A stretch of 64,000 nucleotides of DNA from Gordonibacter urolithinfaciens. GTDB taxonomy: Bacteria > Actinomycetota > Coriobacteriia > Coriobacteriales > Eggerthellaceae. Location of the stretch: contig NZ_LT900217.1 of assembly GCF_900199375.1 (NCBI RefSeq), positions 2,232,001 to 2,296,000 of the forward strand, read 5' to 3'. A program made the translations under genes and the position numbers. Every line of letters starts with the position of its first letter. Within the stretch, counting starts at the first letter, position 1. Shown here in pieces: positions 36,031 to 44,377 of the stretch. A model generated the notes under the pieces. That model was not told the DNA's origin, did not search any database, and saw only the letters and a program-made list of their open reading frames with translations.

Positions 36031-37306
36031 CCTGTCGTACTTCATCCCGCACCACGGCCGTCCCAAGGTGTCGCTGCGCATTCCGGAGAGCTTCAACCTG
36101 TATGTGTGCCCTCCCTCCTGCGTGCGGCGCGTGTCGATCCGCGCACTGCGCAACGACACGCGTGGGGCGATGGGCTTTTTGTTCCTCACCGAGGCCGACG
36201 TGGCCACAGGCGCGTACGAGCACGCCGTTGCCGTGGCTGTCGCCGAGGCGCTAACAACGCTCGAACGGCCTCCACGCGCGTTCTTCATCCATCTGAACTG
36301 CATCGATGACTTTCTCGGCACTGATGAGGACGCCCTGCTTGACGAGCTGCGCGGACGGTTTCCGGGCTTCGGATTCGCCGTGGTGCGCATGAACCCCATT
36401 GCCGCCGACCGGGGGCTGTCTACGGGGTTGCGTATCCATGATAGGCTCTACAGCATGTTGGAGCCAACGCCGCACCGCGACAGCGCGGTGAATCTTGTGG
36501 GCACGTTCGCCGATATCGGAGATGACTGCGAACTGTTCGGGGTGATGCGGGCCTGGGGGGTGCGCGAGGTGCGCCAGCTGTTCTCGTGTGCGGACTTCGA
36601 GGCGTACCAGCGGTTGGCGTCAAGCCGGCTGAACGTGGTGTTGGCGCATATCGGCTCGTATGCGGCGGCAAACATGGAGAGGCGCCTGGGCATTCCGCGC
36701 GTCGACGCGCCGGTGTCCTACGACTTGGACGAGGTAGGGCAGCAGTACCGCGCGATCGGCTCGGCGCTTGGGCGGGCCGGCGGGGTGGTCGATGGGACGT
36801 GCTCGCAAGAGGGTCGGGCGTTCGAAGGGTGCCAGGCGCCGGGAGTGGCGGCCGATGACAAGGCGGCCCGTCTGCTTGCGCAGGCCGAGGGTGCGGCACG
36901 GGATGCGATCGCGCATGCGCGCGAGGTTTTGGGCGACACGCCGGTCATTGTGGACTCCTCTGCCGCCATGCGCCCGTTCGCGTTGGCGAAGGCGTTGGCG
37001 GGTTACGGGTTCTCCGTGTGCGCTGTGTTCGCGTTACATGAGAAGGACGATGATGCCGAGGAGCGAGCCTGGGTTGCTGCTCAGGCGCCCGGCATCGTCG
37101 TCGTGCGCGGCGAGAGCTACGAGGGCATCCTCGATCTGGGGCTGCCTGCCGATGCCATATGCATCGGCTTCGACTGTGCCTATCTGCTGAAGGCGCGGCG
37201 CTTCGTGGACGTGCAAAAGGACGAGGGCTTGTTCGGATACCAGGCCGTGCGGCGGCTCATGCGGCTGATGGAAGCCGCACTCGATGGCGATACGGTTTGG
37301 GAGTGA
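36020..37306 (+). CDS. Nitrogenase component-1-like subunit A
   Basis: 428-residue protein of the NifD/NifE/BchN-like superfamily, recognised from gene context and weak hallmarks: an early YVCPPSC with two Cys that could ligate a cluster, three Rossmann-like segments (DSAVNLVGTFADIGDD, LNVVLAHIGSYAAANME, GDTPVIVDSSAAMRPFALAKAL) and a late GFDCAYLLKARRFVDVQKDEGLFGYQA. It begins with GTG 36020 behind GGAGGGGG and overlaps the NifH-like gene by 11 bp. It probably forms a heterotetramer with the next gene product; the active-site cofactor and substrate are unknown. Confidence 0.75.
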   Translation: MASDLSYFIPHHGRPKVSLRIPESFNLYVCPPSCVRRVSIRALRNDTRGAMGFLFLTEADVATGAYEHAVAVAVAEALTTLERPPRAFFIHLNCIDDFLGTDEDALLDELRGRFPGFGFAVVRMNPIAADRGLSTGLRIHDRLYSMLEPTPHRDSAVNLVGTFADIGDDCELFGVMRAWGVREVRQLFSCADFEAYQRLASSRLNVVLAHIGSYAAANMERRLGIPRVDAPVSYDLDEVGQQYRAIGSALGRAGGVVDGTCSQEGRAFEGCQAPGVAADDKAARLLAQAEGAARDAIAHAREVLGDTPVIVDSSAAMRPFALAKALAGYGFSVCAVFALHEKDDDAEERAWVAAQAPGIVVVRGESYEGILDLGLPADAICIGFDCAYLLKARRFVDVQKDEGLFGYQAVRRLMRLMEAALDGDTVWE

Positions 37307-37312
37307 TGCGCT

Positions 37313-38644
37313 ATGGCCCGATTGTCCCTGTTCCTGCCCTCGTTCGCCGCCGACTACTCCGGCGTGTGCTCGTGCCTGTTCGATCTTGATGCCCTGGTGG
37401 TGGTGGCCGACGCTGCGTGTTGCACGCGCAACTATATCGACTACGACGAGCCGCGCTGGTCGCGCGGCAAGACCACCACGCTGTGCGCGCAACTGCGCAC
37501 TTTGGACGTGGTCATGGGCGACGAGGCCAAGACCGTGGCGAAGGTGGCCGCCGCGGCGCGCGAGCTGGAGCCGCGCATGGTGGCGCTGCTGGGGTCGCCG
37601 GTGCCGGCCATCACCGGCATGGACTTCCGCGGAATGGCGCATGACATCGAAGACGCGACGGGCGTGCCGGCGCTCGGCTTCGCCACTACGGGCTTCGCCA
37701 CCTATGAGAGCGGCTTGGATCTGGCGCACCGGGAGCTGGCGGAGCGGTTCGGGCCCGCAGGCGACGGGATGCTGCGCGGCGGCGGCGACGGACGTCCTGC
37801 GCTTGCTCTTCCGGCCAGGCCGACTGCGGACGGGCGGCCGGAGGGGACGGGCCCGTGCGGGCTGGCAGCCTCTCTGGAACGGCCGGCCGTGAACGTGCTC
37901 GGACTGACGCCGCTCGATTTCGGAGGGGGTCCGAATGCAGAAGACCTGCGGGAATGCCTTGATGGCGCCGGGCTTGCGGTGAACGCCACATGGTGCATGG
38001 GCTTGTCGCTTGAAGGCGTGGCGCAGGTCGAAAAGGCTTCGGTCAACCTCGTGGTTTCGGCGGGGGCGCTCGGGGTCGCCCGGGTTCTTGAGCGAGCATA
38101 CGGCACGCCGTATGTGGTGGGTCTTCCCCTGGCGGGCGCGCAGGCCGGCCTCGTGTGCGAGGCGCTGCGCCGGGCCGCATGTGGCGGCGCGTCGTCATAC
38201 GCGTTCGCAGGCGGTTTGCATGCTGAAGGCTTCGATGCGGGGGTGCTGCCAGGGACTTCGCGAATTGCATTTGACGCGCGGATAGATGCGTCCGACGCAG
38301 GGGGCGAGGCGGTACTCGTAGTGGGCGACTGGGTGTGCGCTGCCTCGGTGCGCTCGGCGCTGCGTCTTTCCGGCTGGAGCGGCCCTGTGACGGTGGCGAG
38401 CCTGTTCGGGCAGCGTCCCGGATTCGCCGAGCCAGGCGACGTTGCCTTGGCGGGCGATGCCGACCTAGCCGTCCTCGTGGCACGCGGCGGGTTCTCCGTT
38501 GTGGTGGGAGACCCGCTGCTCGCCCGTATCCCCGGCGTGCCGGGTGCGCGCCACGTGCGGACGGCGCACCCGGCCGTATCCAGCGATCTTTTCGCCAAGG
38601 AGGTGCCACGCTACTTCGTTGACGATATCGTGCGGAGGCTCTAG
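37313..38644 (+). CDS. Nitrogenase component-1-like subunit B
   Basis: 443-residue protein of the nitrogenase component 1 superfamily. YSGVCSCLFDLDALVVVADAACCTRNY followed by YDEPRW (given here as adjoining parts) corresponds to the N-terminal cluster-binding region of NifD/K-like proteins, with Cys at about residues 18, 20, 35 and 36. Later segments VALLGSPVPAITGMDF and NVLGLTPLDFGG resemble the Rossmann units of the fold. About 40 residues near position 150 are Gly/Pro-rich and look like an insertion. It lies 7 bp after subunit A. Confidence 0.8.
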   Translation: MARLSLFLPSFAADYSGVCSCLFDLDALVVVADAACCTRNYIDYDEPRWSRGKTTTLCAQLRTLDVVMGDEAKTVAKVAAAARELEPRMVALLGSPVPAITGMDFRGMAHDIEDATGVPALGFATTGFATYESGLDLAHRELAERFGPAGDGMLRGGGDGRPALALPARPTADGRPEGTGPCGLAASLERPAVNVLGLTPLDFGGGPNAEDLRECLDGAGLAVNATWCMGLSLEGVAQVEKASVNLVVSAGALGVARVLERAYGTPYVVGLPLAGAQAGLVCEALRRAACGGASSYAFAGGLHAEGFDAGVLPGTSRIAFDARIDASDAGGEAVLVVGDWVCAASVRSALRLSGWSGPVTVASLFGQRPGFAEPGDVALAGDADLAVLVARGGFSVVVGDPLLARIPGVPGARHVRTAHPAVSSDLFAKEVPRYFVDDIVRRL

Positions 38645-38676
38645 GTTCATACCGGCAGACAACAAGGAGGACGACG

Positions 38677-39873
38677 ATGAAATTCGATCATGAGAAGGCG
38701 CTGACGCGCGCCGAGGTGCTGAAGGCGCTGAAAGCGCGCTGGGAGTTCGAGAAGCGTACCGAGCGCGTGCCGGTGGGCGAGGCATGCGGGCGCGTGCTTG
38801 CACAGGATTGCCATGCGGCGTACGATCTGCCGCGGCATCGCGTGTCGTCGTTCGATGGCATCGCCGTGCGGGCGGCCGACTTTGCGCAGGGCGTCCCCGA
38901 CACCTGCGAATGGGTGCGTGGCGTGCACTTCACCCAGGCCGATACCGGCGATGACTTCCCCGACGAGTTCGACACGATCATAGCGGCGGAGGACGTGGGA
39001 TACGACGAGGCGGGGCGGCTCATACTCAATTCTGCCCTCGAGGTCAAGGTGGGCAACGCTATCAAGCGCGCGGGCGCCACGATGGGCAAGGGCGAGCTGC
39101 TCTACGAGGCGGGCACGCTGCTCGGGCCCGAGGCCCTGGCTATTCTGGCGGCCGGCGGCTGGGCCGAGGTGCCCGTGGTTGCGCGCTTGAAGGTGGCCTA
39201 CCTTCCTACCGGCACGGAGCTGGTGCCCGTGGGCACTGTGCCCGAGCGTGGGCAGAACGTGCAGACGAACTCGCTTATGCTGGGCGCCTATTTCGCGCAA
39301 TGGGGCGCGGAGATGATTGCCTATGACATCGTGGCGGACGATCGCGCGGCCCTGAGCATCGCCATCGACCGTGCGCTGGCCGAGGCCGACGTGGTGCTGG
39401 TCAACGGGGGTTCGTCGCGCGGCTCGGAAGATTTCAACTCGGAGCTTCTGCAGGAGTGCGCGTCGTGGTTCTCGCACGGTGTGAAGGCGGTTCCCGGACG
39501 TCCCATCGGCCTGGCAGTTATCGAAGGCAAGCTGGCCATCAACGTTCCCGGACCTATGATTGCGGCATATCTGGCGGCCGACTGGCTGGTGAGGGGCCTA
39601 GTGTGCCACTACTATGGCCAGCCGATGCCGCAGCGCGTGAAGGTGCCCGCCGTGCTCGATGCGCCGCTGGGCGCCCGCCCCGGTTTCGAGCACCTGGCGC
39701 GTCTCGTGGCTCATGACGTGGGCGGTGTGCTGCATGCGGCGCCGGTTCCGAACTCGGCAACGTTGGCCGAGAACATTCGCTCGGTGAACGCCTTCTTGGC
39801 CGTCCCTGCCGGCGTGCGTTACGAGGCCGGCGATGTGGCCGACATAGAGCTGCTGGGCACGAAAGCGAGGTAG
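38677..39873 (+). CDS. Divergent MoeA-like molybdotransferase
   Basis: 398-residue MoeA/gephyrin-E homologue, the family that inserts molybdate into adenylylated molybdopterin. Family marks include VPVGEACGRVLAQDCHA, VSSFDGIAVRAAD, PTGTELVPVG and GGSSRGSEDF; the last deviates from the usual GG-x-S-x-GD pattern. PGRPIGLAVIEGKLAINVPG, normally the Pro-rich catalytic loop, is also altered. AAGGAGG precedes the ATG. It follows the nitrogenase-like genes by 32 bp, so it may serve that system (metal insertion) and not the general cofactor pathway, or it may support the window's many molybdoenzymes. Confidence 0.82.
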   Translation: MKFDHEKALTRAEVLKALKARWEFEKRTERVPVGEACGRVLAQDCHAAYDLPRHRVSSFDGIAVRAADFAQGVPDTCEWVRGVHFTQADTGDDFPDEFDTIIAAEDVGYDEAGRLILNSALEVKVGNAIKRAGATMGKGELLYEAGTLLGPEALAILAAGGWAEVPVVARLKVAYLPTGTELVPVGTVPERGQNVQTNSLMLGAYFAQWGAEMIAYDIVADDRAALSIAIDRALAEADVVLVNGGSSRGSEDFNSELLQECASWFSHGVKAVPGRPIGLAVIEGKLAINVPGPMIAAYLAADWLVRGLVCHYYGQPMPQRVKVPAVLDAPLGARPGFEHLARLVAHDVGGVLHAAPVPNSATLAENIRSVNAFLAVPAGVRYEAGDVADIELLGTKAR

Positions 39874-39902
39874 AGCGGAGGCCGACGAGCACCGCTTATG
39901 AA

Positions 39903-39945
39903 GAAAAGGCTGGAGGTCGTTGAGGGCCCCAGCCTTTTCCTTTTT
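39903..39945 (+). terminator. Rho-independent terminator of the nitrogenase-like operon
   Basis: GAAAAGGCTGG (39903-39913) pairs with CCAGCCTTTTC (39929-39939) and is followed by TTTTT at 39941-39945. Confidence 0.88.
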
Positions 39946-40013
39946 CGCATGTGCGATGTTCTTCGTGTTGCTCCGGCGTCGCGCGTGGCGTCCCGGATCG
40001 TGTCGCTGTTGCG

Positions 40014-40034
40014 CATATGACACCCTGTCATATG
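40014..40034. promoter_or_regulatory. Perfect 21-bp palindromic operator of module copy 2
   Basis: CATATGACA and TGTCATATG flank CCC. A plausible -10 box GATACT lies at 40054-40059, so the palindrome covers the -35 region, an ideal repressor position. Its left half recurs as CATATGAC at 25717-25724 before the GntR gene of module copy 1. The GntR encoded at 41135 is the most likely binder. Confidence 0.65.
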
Positions 40035-40157
40035 CAGCGCGCCTGTTTTGTGGGATACTGGCAGAGGAGTATGCGCGATGCGCGCGGTGTTTCCATCCAG
40101 AGCGATTACTGCGTCCGGGCGCGGCGCCGCACTTGGGCAATGACGAGGGGAGGGGAT

Positions 40158-41132
40158 GTGCTCGGCGAACTGGCGGTGGGCTACCTGTTCCTCGGCGGGA
40201 CCGGGGCCGGGGCGATCGCGGTCGCGTCCGTGCTCGACCTGGCTCTCGTGCGCGCGCCCTTCGGGACGGATGCCCGCGTGTCCGCGGACGAGGCGCCGCC
40301 GTGCGAGCGGGTCGTCGCCTTCGCCCTGCTCGCCGGCTTTGCGGCGCTCGCGCTGGGCGTGCTGTGCCTGCTGTTCGACCTGGGGCGCATCGATCGGGCG
40401 CTCGACCTCTTCCTGCGGCCGTCGCCTACGTATCTGACCGTCGGTTCCTTTGCGCTGGCCGCGCTGGTCGCGTGCGGGGCGTTCCTCGCGCTCGTGCGGT
40501 TCGCCTACCTGCCGTTCGCGCCGCGTGCGGCGGTGGTTGCCGTCGAGGCGGTTGCCGTGGCGGTGGGGCTGGTGGTCGTGGTGTACACGGGGCTCTTGCT
40601 GCAGGGGCTGGGGGCGGTGGCGTTATGGCGGTCGCCGTTCGTACCGTTGCTGTTCGCGCTGTCGTCGCTGTCGTGCGGTATCGCCGTGGTGCTGGCGGCG
40701 GCGTTTTTTGCCGACCCGGACGGGGCTGCGGACCGCGTCGTGCATCCGCTCGTGCGGGCGGATGCCGCGATCATCGTGCTGGAGGCCGTGGCGGCCGCGC
40801 TGTTCGCGTGCCTGGCGCTGGCAAGCGACCATCCGGGCGCCGCGGCGTCGGCGGTCCAGCTGGTGAGAGGAGGCGGGGCGCTGGCGTGGTGGGGCGGTTT
40901 CGTGGTGTGCGGCCTGGCGGCGCCCCTGGCCGTCGAGCTGGCGCTCGCTGCTCGCGTCCGTGCTCGGGCGCAGGAGCGGGCCCAGCAGCCGGCCCTTCGG
41001 GCGGCCCTCGCCGTGGCGGCGGTGCTCGTGCTGGTGGGCGGGCTCGGCATGCGCGGGGCCATCGTGGACGCGGGCATGCACCGCAACTTGGAGCTTGAAG
41101 AGCCGAGCGCGCAGGCGCTTAGATTGGAATAG
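40158..41132 (+). CDS. Orphan NrfD-like membrane protein, module copy 2
   Basis: 324-residue polytopic protein, about nine hydrophobic helices. AVGYLFLGGTGAGAIAV at the start, CLLFDLGRIDRALDLFLRPS and VVVYTGLLLQGLGAVALW mark the NrfD/PsrC quinone-interacting family. GTG 40158 is preferred because GAGGGGAGGGG stands just before it and because copy 3 begins at the same place in the alignment; ATG 40140 is an alternative. Unlike normal NrfD genes it has no catalytic or FeS partner in its own operon; GntR and SPFH genes follow at once (2 bp and 19 bp). Confidence 0.82.
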   Translation: MLGELAVGYLFLGGTGAGAIAVASVLDLALVRAPFGTDARVSADEAPPCERVVAFALLAGFAALALGVLCLLFDLGRIDRALDLFLRPSPTYLTVGSFALAALVACGAFLALVRFAYLPFAPRAAVVAVEAVAVAVGLVVVVYTGLLLQGLGAVALWRSPFVPLLFALSSLSCGIAVVLAAAFFADPDGAADRVVHPLVRADAAIIVLEAVAAALFACLALASDHPGAAASAVQLVRGGGALAWWGGFVVCGLAAPLAVELALAARVRARAQERAQQPALRAALAVAAVLVLVGGLGMRGAIVDAGMHRNLELEEPSAQALRLE

Positions 41133-41134
41133 AA

Positions 41135-41557
41135 ATGGCGGACGACGTGGCCCTGTTCGAGATCAACGAGAAGAGCAGCATCCCCATCTGGCTGCAGCTG
41201 AAGAACCGGTTTATCTACCTCATCACCTCGGGGTACTACAAGCCGGGCGACCAGCTGCCCACGGTGCGGGGCCTGGCCGCCGACGTCGAGGTGAACTACA
41301 ACACCGTGAGCAAGGTGTACATGAGCCTGGAGCAGGACGGCTACATACAGTCGAAGCGCCGCCAGGGCGCGTTCGTGCTGGACGTGAGCGGCAAGCCGGG
41401 CGTGAGCATATCCACCACGGCCGAGATCGTGACGCAGGAGTACCTCAAACGCTGCTTCGAGCTGGGCATGTCGCTGGAGGACATCGAGGAGCAGTTCGCA
41501 CAGAGCATGAGCGACGAGAAGAGCAAACGGGACGCGGCCGTCGGCGCGTGGGCCTGA
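41135..41557 (+). CDS. YtrA-subfamily GntR regulator, module copy 2
   Basis: 140-residue regulator similar to copies 1 and 3: SSIPIWLQLKNRFIYLITSG, GDQLPTVRGLAADVEVNYNTV and QDGYIQSKRRQGAFV make the winged helix; the C-terminal 60 residues are helical and without an effector domain. It begins 2 bp after the NrfD-like gene and ends 19 bp before the SPFH gene. The 21-bp palindrome at 40014 is its likely target. Confidence 0.87.
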   Translation: MADDVALFEINEKSSIPIWLQLKNRFIYLITSGYYKPGDQLPTVRGLAADVEVNYNTVSKVYMSLEQDGYIQSKRRQGAFVLDVSGKPGVSISTTAEIVTQEYLKRCFELGMSLEDIEEQFAQSMSDEKSKRDAAVGAWA

Positions 41558-41576
41558 TCGCGGAAAAGGAGCAAGC

Positions 41577-42563
41577 ATGGGACGCAGCAAACGTGCCGGT
41601 ACGTCGCACGGCGGAGCGCAGGGGGCGCCGGGCGCCGCGCCGGCCGTGGCGCCGGGCGCGCAGTTCTCGACGGCCGGGCACATCGACACGGGAAGGCGTC
41701 GCGCCTCGCGCAACGGCGCCGTCGTGTTCGCCATCGTGTTTTTCGCGGTTGCGTTCGGACTGGTGCTTGCCGCGGCGCAGGCCCTGCTCGGCGGCATAGG
41801 CTTGGGCGCGCTCGTTGCGGCGGCCATCGTGGGATGGCTCGCTTCGTCGTCCATCCACATCGTGCTGGAGTGGGAGAAGGCCGTGGTGCTGCGCCTGGGC
41901 AAGTTCAACCGCGTGGCGGGACCGGGCGTCGTGTTCACCATCCCCATCGTGGAGTTCTACACGCTGCGTGTCGACCAGCGCGTTTCGGCCACGTACTTCG
42001 GCGCCGAGGAGACGCTTACGGGCGACCTCGTGCCCATCAACGTGGACGCCGTGGTGTTCTGGATGGTGTGGAGCGCAAAGAGCGCTGCCGTGGAGGTGGA
42101 GGACTACGCGTCGGCCGTGTCATGGATCGCGCAGACGGCCATGCGCAAGGCCATCGGGCGCGCCACCGTGGCCGAGGTGGCCACGCGTCGCGACCAGCTG
42201 GACGAGGAGCTGAAAGGGGCCATCGAGGAGAAGCTCAACCCCTGGGGCATCACGATCATCGACGTGGAGATCCGCGACATCGTGCTGCCGAAGGAGCTGC
42301 AGGAGGCCATGGCGCAGGAGGCCGTGGCCGAGCGCAAGAAGAGCGCCCGCATGGTGCTGGCCGAGGCCGAGAAGGATATCTCCGAGATGCTCATGGACGC
42401 ATCAGAGGTGTACGCCGGCGACGCCGACGCCATGAAGCTGCGCACCATGCACCTGGCCTACGAGAGCGTGGAGAAGTCCGGCGGCACGCTCGTGGTGCCG
42501 AGCGCCTTCAGCGAGGGGTTCGTGCCCGACGCGCCTGGCGGGGAAGGTGGGGGAGCGAAGTAG
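41577..42563 (+). CDS. SPFH/Band 7 (slipin-like) membrane protein, module copy 2
   Basis: 328-residue slipin-like protein with two adjacent hydrophobic segments after a basic, Ala/Gly-rich N-terminus of about 45 residues, then the SPFH domain (EWEKAVVLRLGKFNRVAGPG, VDQRVSATYFGAEETLTGDL, VWSAKSAAVEVEDY, WGITIIDVEIRDIVLPKELQ). The C-terminal coding stretch 42466-42515 is repeated exactly at 44378-44427, beyond the ATPase gene. Confidence 0.9.
   Translation: MGRSKRAGTSHGGAQGAPGAAPAVAPGAQFSTAGHIDTGRRRASRNGAVVFAIVFFAVAFGLVLAAAQALLGGIGLGALVAAAIVGWLASSSIHIVLEWEKAVVLRLGKFNRVAGPGVVFTIPIVEFYTLRVDQRVSATYFGAEETLTGDLVPINVDAVVFWMVWSAKSAAVEVEDYASAVSWIAQTAMRKAIGRATVAEVATRRDQLDEELKGAIEEKLNPWGITIIDVEIRDIVLPKELQEAMAQEAVAERKKSARMVLAEAEKDISEMLMDASEVYAGDADAMKLRTMHLAYESVEKSGGTLVVPSAFSEGFVPDAPGGEGGGAK
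42466..42515 (+). repeat. 50-bp direct repeat, copy A (inside the SPFH gene)
   Basis: Encodes VEKSGGTLVVPSAFSE near the C-terminus of the SPFH protein. It is identical base for base with 44378-44427, 1.9 kb downstream. Confidence 0.9.
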
Positions 42564-42578
42564 CTGGCGAATTATCTT

Positions 42579-42640
42579 CCGAAAAATGCTGTAAGATACA
42601 CTTTTTGGAACCAAAAAATGTAAATCGTTACACTTTTCGG
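42579..42640 (+). promoter_or_regulatory. Array of four 10-12-bp half-sites before the ATPase gene
   Basis: TACACTTTTTGG (42597-42608), CCAAAAAATGTA (42611-42622, inverted), TACACTTTTCGG (42629-42640) and a weaker inverted CCGAAAAATG (42579-42588) alternate within 62 bp. The central pair forms an 11-of-12 bp dyad around AA. It is strongly AT-rich and ends 44 bp before the ATPase start, suggesting cooperative binding of a repressor. Confidence 0.6.
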
Positions 42641-42683
42641 CATGTATGTTATCATCTTCCTATCGAGCGAAGGAGATGATGGC

Positions 42684-43982
42684 ATGGAGCGCAACGCCCT
42701 CGACGATCTTGAGGTATGGAGGCGGGATCCGCGTCGGAAGCCGTTGCTTATGTACGGCGCACGTCAAGTGGGGAAAACCTACCTGCTGAAGGAATTCGGC
42801 GCGCGCAACTTCGAGGAGGTGGCCTACTTCGATCTGGAGAAGCAGGCGGACGCTCGCGCAGCCTTCCAAGGGAACCTCGCGCCCGAAACCATCGTGTCGA
42901 ATCTTTCCCAAGTGTCAGGATGGTCTATCGATGTGTCGAGGACGCTCATAGTGTTCGATGAAGTGCAGGCTTCGAATCGCGCACTCGCTTCGCTGAAGTA
43001 CTTCTACGAGGATATGCCGGAAGCGTGTGTCGTGGCGGCCGGAAGCCTTTTGGGTGTTGCGGTGAATCGCGAAGGCTATTCCGCGCCTGTCGGCAAGGTG
43101 GACACTTACACCCTGCATCCCATGACCTTCGACGAGTTCTTGCGTGCGGTCGGACAGGGGGCCCTTGTTGAAGGGATTCGGAACGGTTTTGAGCGCGACG
43201 AGCCGTATTTCCTCCATGAACGAGCACTCGATCTGTATCGCACGTATGTGCTGGTTGGGGGGATGCCCGAAGCCGTGCTCGTGTACGACGAGACGAAGGA
43301 CTTCAACGAGGTTGCGGCCGTGCAGAACAACATCCTCGACCTCTACGTGGCGGATATGGCCAAATACGCCCAACCTTTCGAGACGGCGCGCATTGTGGAG
43401 GCGTGGAGAAGCATGCCTGCCCAGCTGGCGAAGGAAAACAAGAAATTCCAGTACAAAACGGTACGGTCGGGCGGTCGTGCCAGCCAGTACGAGACGGCCC
43501 TCGCTTGGTTGGAGACGGCCGGGCTGGTGAATCGCTGCGTGCAGATCGTCTCCGGGCAGTTGCCCCTCTCGCTTCACGAGAACCGGGGCGCGTTCAAGAT
43601 GTACCTTGCCGACACGGGCTTGCTTTCCGCTCGCATGCAGGTGCGCGCTGCCATGCTTTTCGACGAGGAGGGGAGGAAGGAGCTCGACGCGGGAGCGCTC
43701 ACCGAGAACTATGTCGCCCAGGTTCTGACCTCGCGAGGGTTCGACCTCTTATACTGGGTGAGCCAGGGCAAGGCCGAAGTCGATTTCGTCATCGACGTCG
43801 GTATGCAGAAGGCCGTGCCCATCGAGGTGAAGTCGTCGCGCAACGTGCGGTCGAAGAGCCTGTCGGTGTACCGCGAGAAGTACGAGCCCCCGTATGCCAT
43901 CCGGCTATCCACCAGGAATTTCGGCTTCGAGGGAGGCGTGAAGAGCGTTCCTCTCTACGCAGCGTTCTGCCTTCGACGTTGA
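42684..43982 (+). CDS. AAA ATPase with C-terminal DUF4143 domain
   Basis: 432-residue protein. The N-terminal ATPase shows Walker A in MYGARQVGKTYLLKEFG (about residues 23-31) and Walker B in TLIVFDEVQ. The C-terminal half is DUF4143, with YKTVRSGGRASQYETALAWLETAGLV, FKMYLADTGLLSARM, and ENYVAQVLTSRGFDLLYWVSQGKAEVDFVIDV, which resembles a PD-(D/E)XK-type nuclease fold. AGGAG stands 8 bp before ATG 42684. The family is widespread and often mobile; its function is unknown. A broken second copy lies downstream. Confidence 0.88.
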   Translation: MERNALDDLEVWRRDPRRKPLLMYGARQVGKTYLLKEFGARNFEEVAYFDLEKQADARAAFQGNLAPETIVSNLSQVSGWSIDVSRTLIVFDEVQASNRALASLKYFYEDMPEACVVAAGSLLGVAVNREGYSAPVGKVDTYTLHPMTFDEFLRAVGQGALVEGIRNGFERDEPYFLHERALDLYRTYVLVGGMPEAVLVYDETKDFNEVAAVQNNILDLYVADMAKYAQPFETARIVEAWRSMPAQLAKENKKFQYKTVRSGGRASQYETALAWLETAGLVNRCVQIVSGQLPLSLHENRGAFKMYLADTGLLSARMQVRAAMLFDEEGRKELDAGALTENYVAQVLTSRGFDLLYWVSQGKAEVDFVIDVGMQKAVPIEVKSSRNVRSKSLSVYREKYEPPYAIRLSTRNFGFEGGVKSVPLYAAFCLRR

Positions 43983-44074
43983 TAGCTACAGCCCGTGCGC
44001 GTGCTTGCGTCGCGCAGCTTCGCGGTACACTTCGTCGTCGGTTCGCATGCCGATGACGGTAGTGTTCGGATGGG

Positions 44075-44367
44075 ATGCCCCCCGTTCGCTCGAAGTCTCG
44101 CGTGCGTACTGAGCCGAAGCGCTACTTCGCCGACCCCTCGAGCTTCGCGATGGCCGATGGGCGGGCATCGAAGTGAAGTTGGGCGAAAACAAGGTTCCCG
44201 ACGGCGTTGCGAATCTCAATCGCCTGCGCAGGAAGGTGCTTTCGAGCCCGGCCGCGCGCAATAGGGAGCCGTCGTTCATGGCGGTCGTAACCGCCAGCTC
44301 GCCGTTTGCGCGTTACGATCGCGAGAACGACGTATATGTGTTCCCCATAACCGCGCTTCGGCCATAA
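44075..44367 (+). pseudogene. Remnant of a second AAA/DUF4143 ATPase
   Basis: The frame from 44075 gives PPVRSKSRVRTEPKRYFADPS, a DUF4143 middle segment; after an internal deletion and frame change near 44137 it continues as LELRDGRWAGIEVKLGEN, then VANLNRLRRKVLSSP, PSFMAVVTASSPFARYD and VYVFPITALRP, the standard C-terminus of the family. The ATPase half is missing. The segment differs from the intact gene, so it is a separate decayed family member, not a simple copy. Confidence 0.75.
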
Positions 44368-44377
44368 GCGATCCTGG

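Noticed and set aside
35149-38644. True nitrogen fixation genes
   Set aside because: Only NifH-like and two divergent component-1-like proteins are present; no cofactor assembly genes, and the context is a metal-complex importer.
35149-38644. Dark-operative protochlorophyllide or chlorin reductase (BchLNB)
   Set aside because: No other chlorophyll genes, and subunit lengths and motifs do not match well; a tetrapyrrole substrate is still possible.
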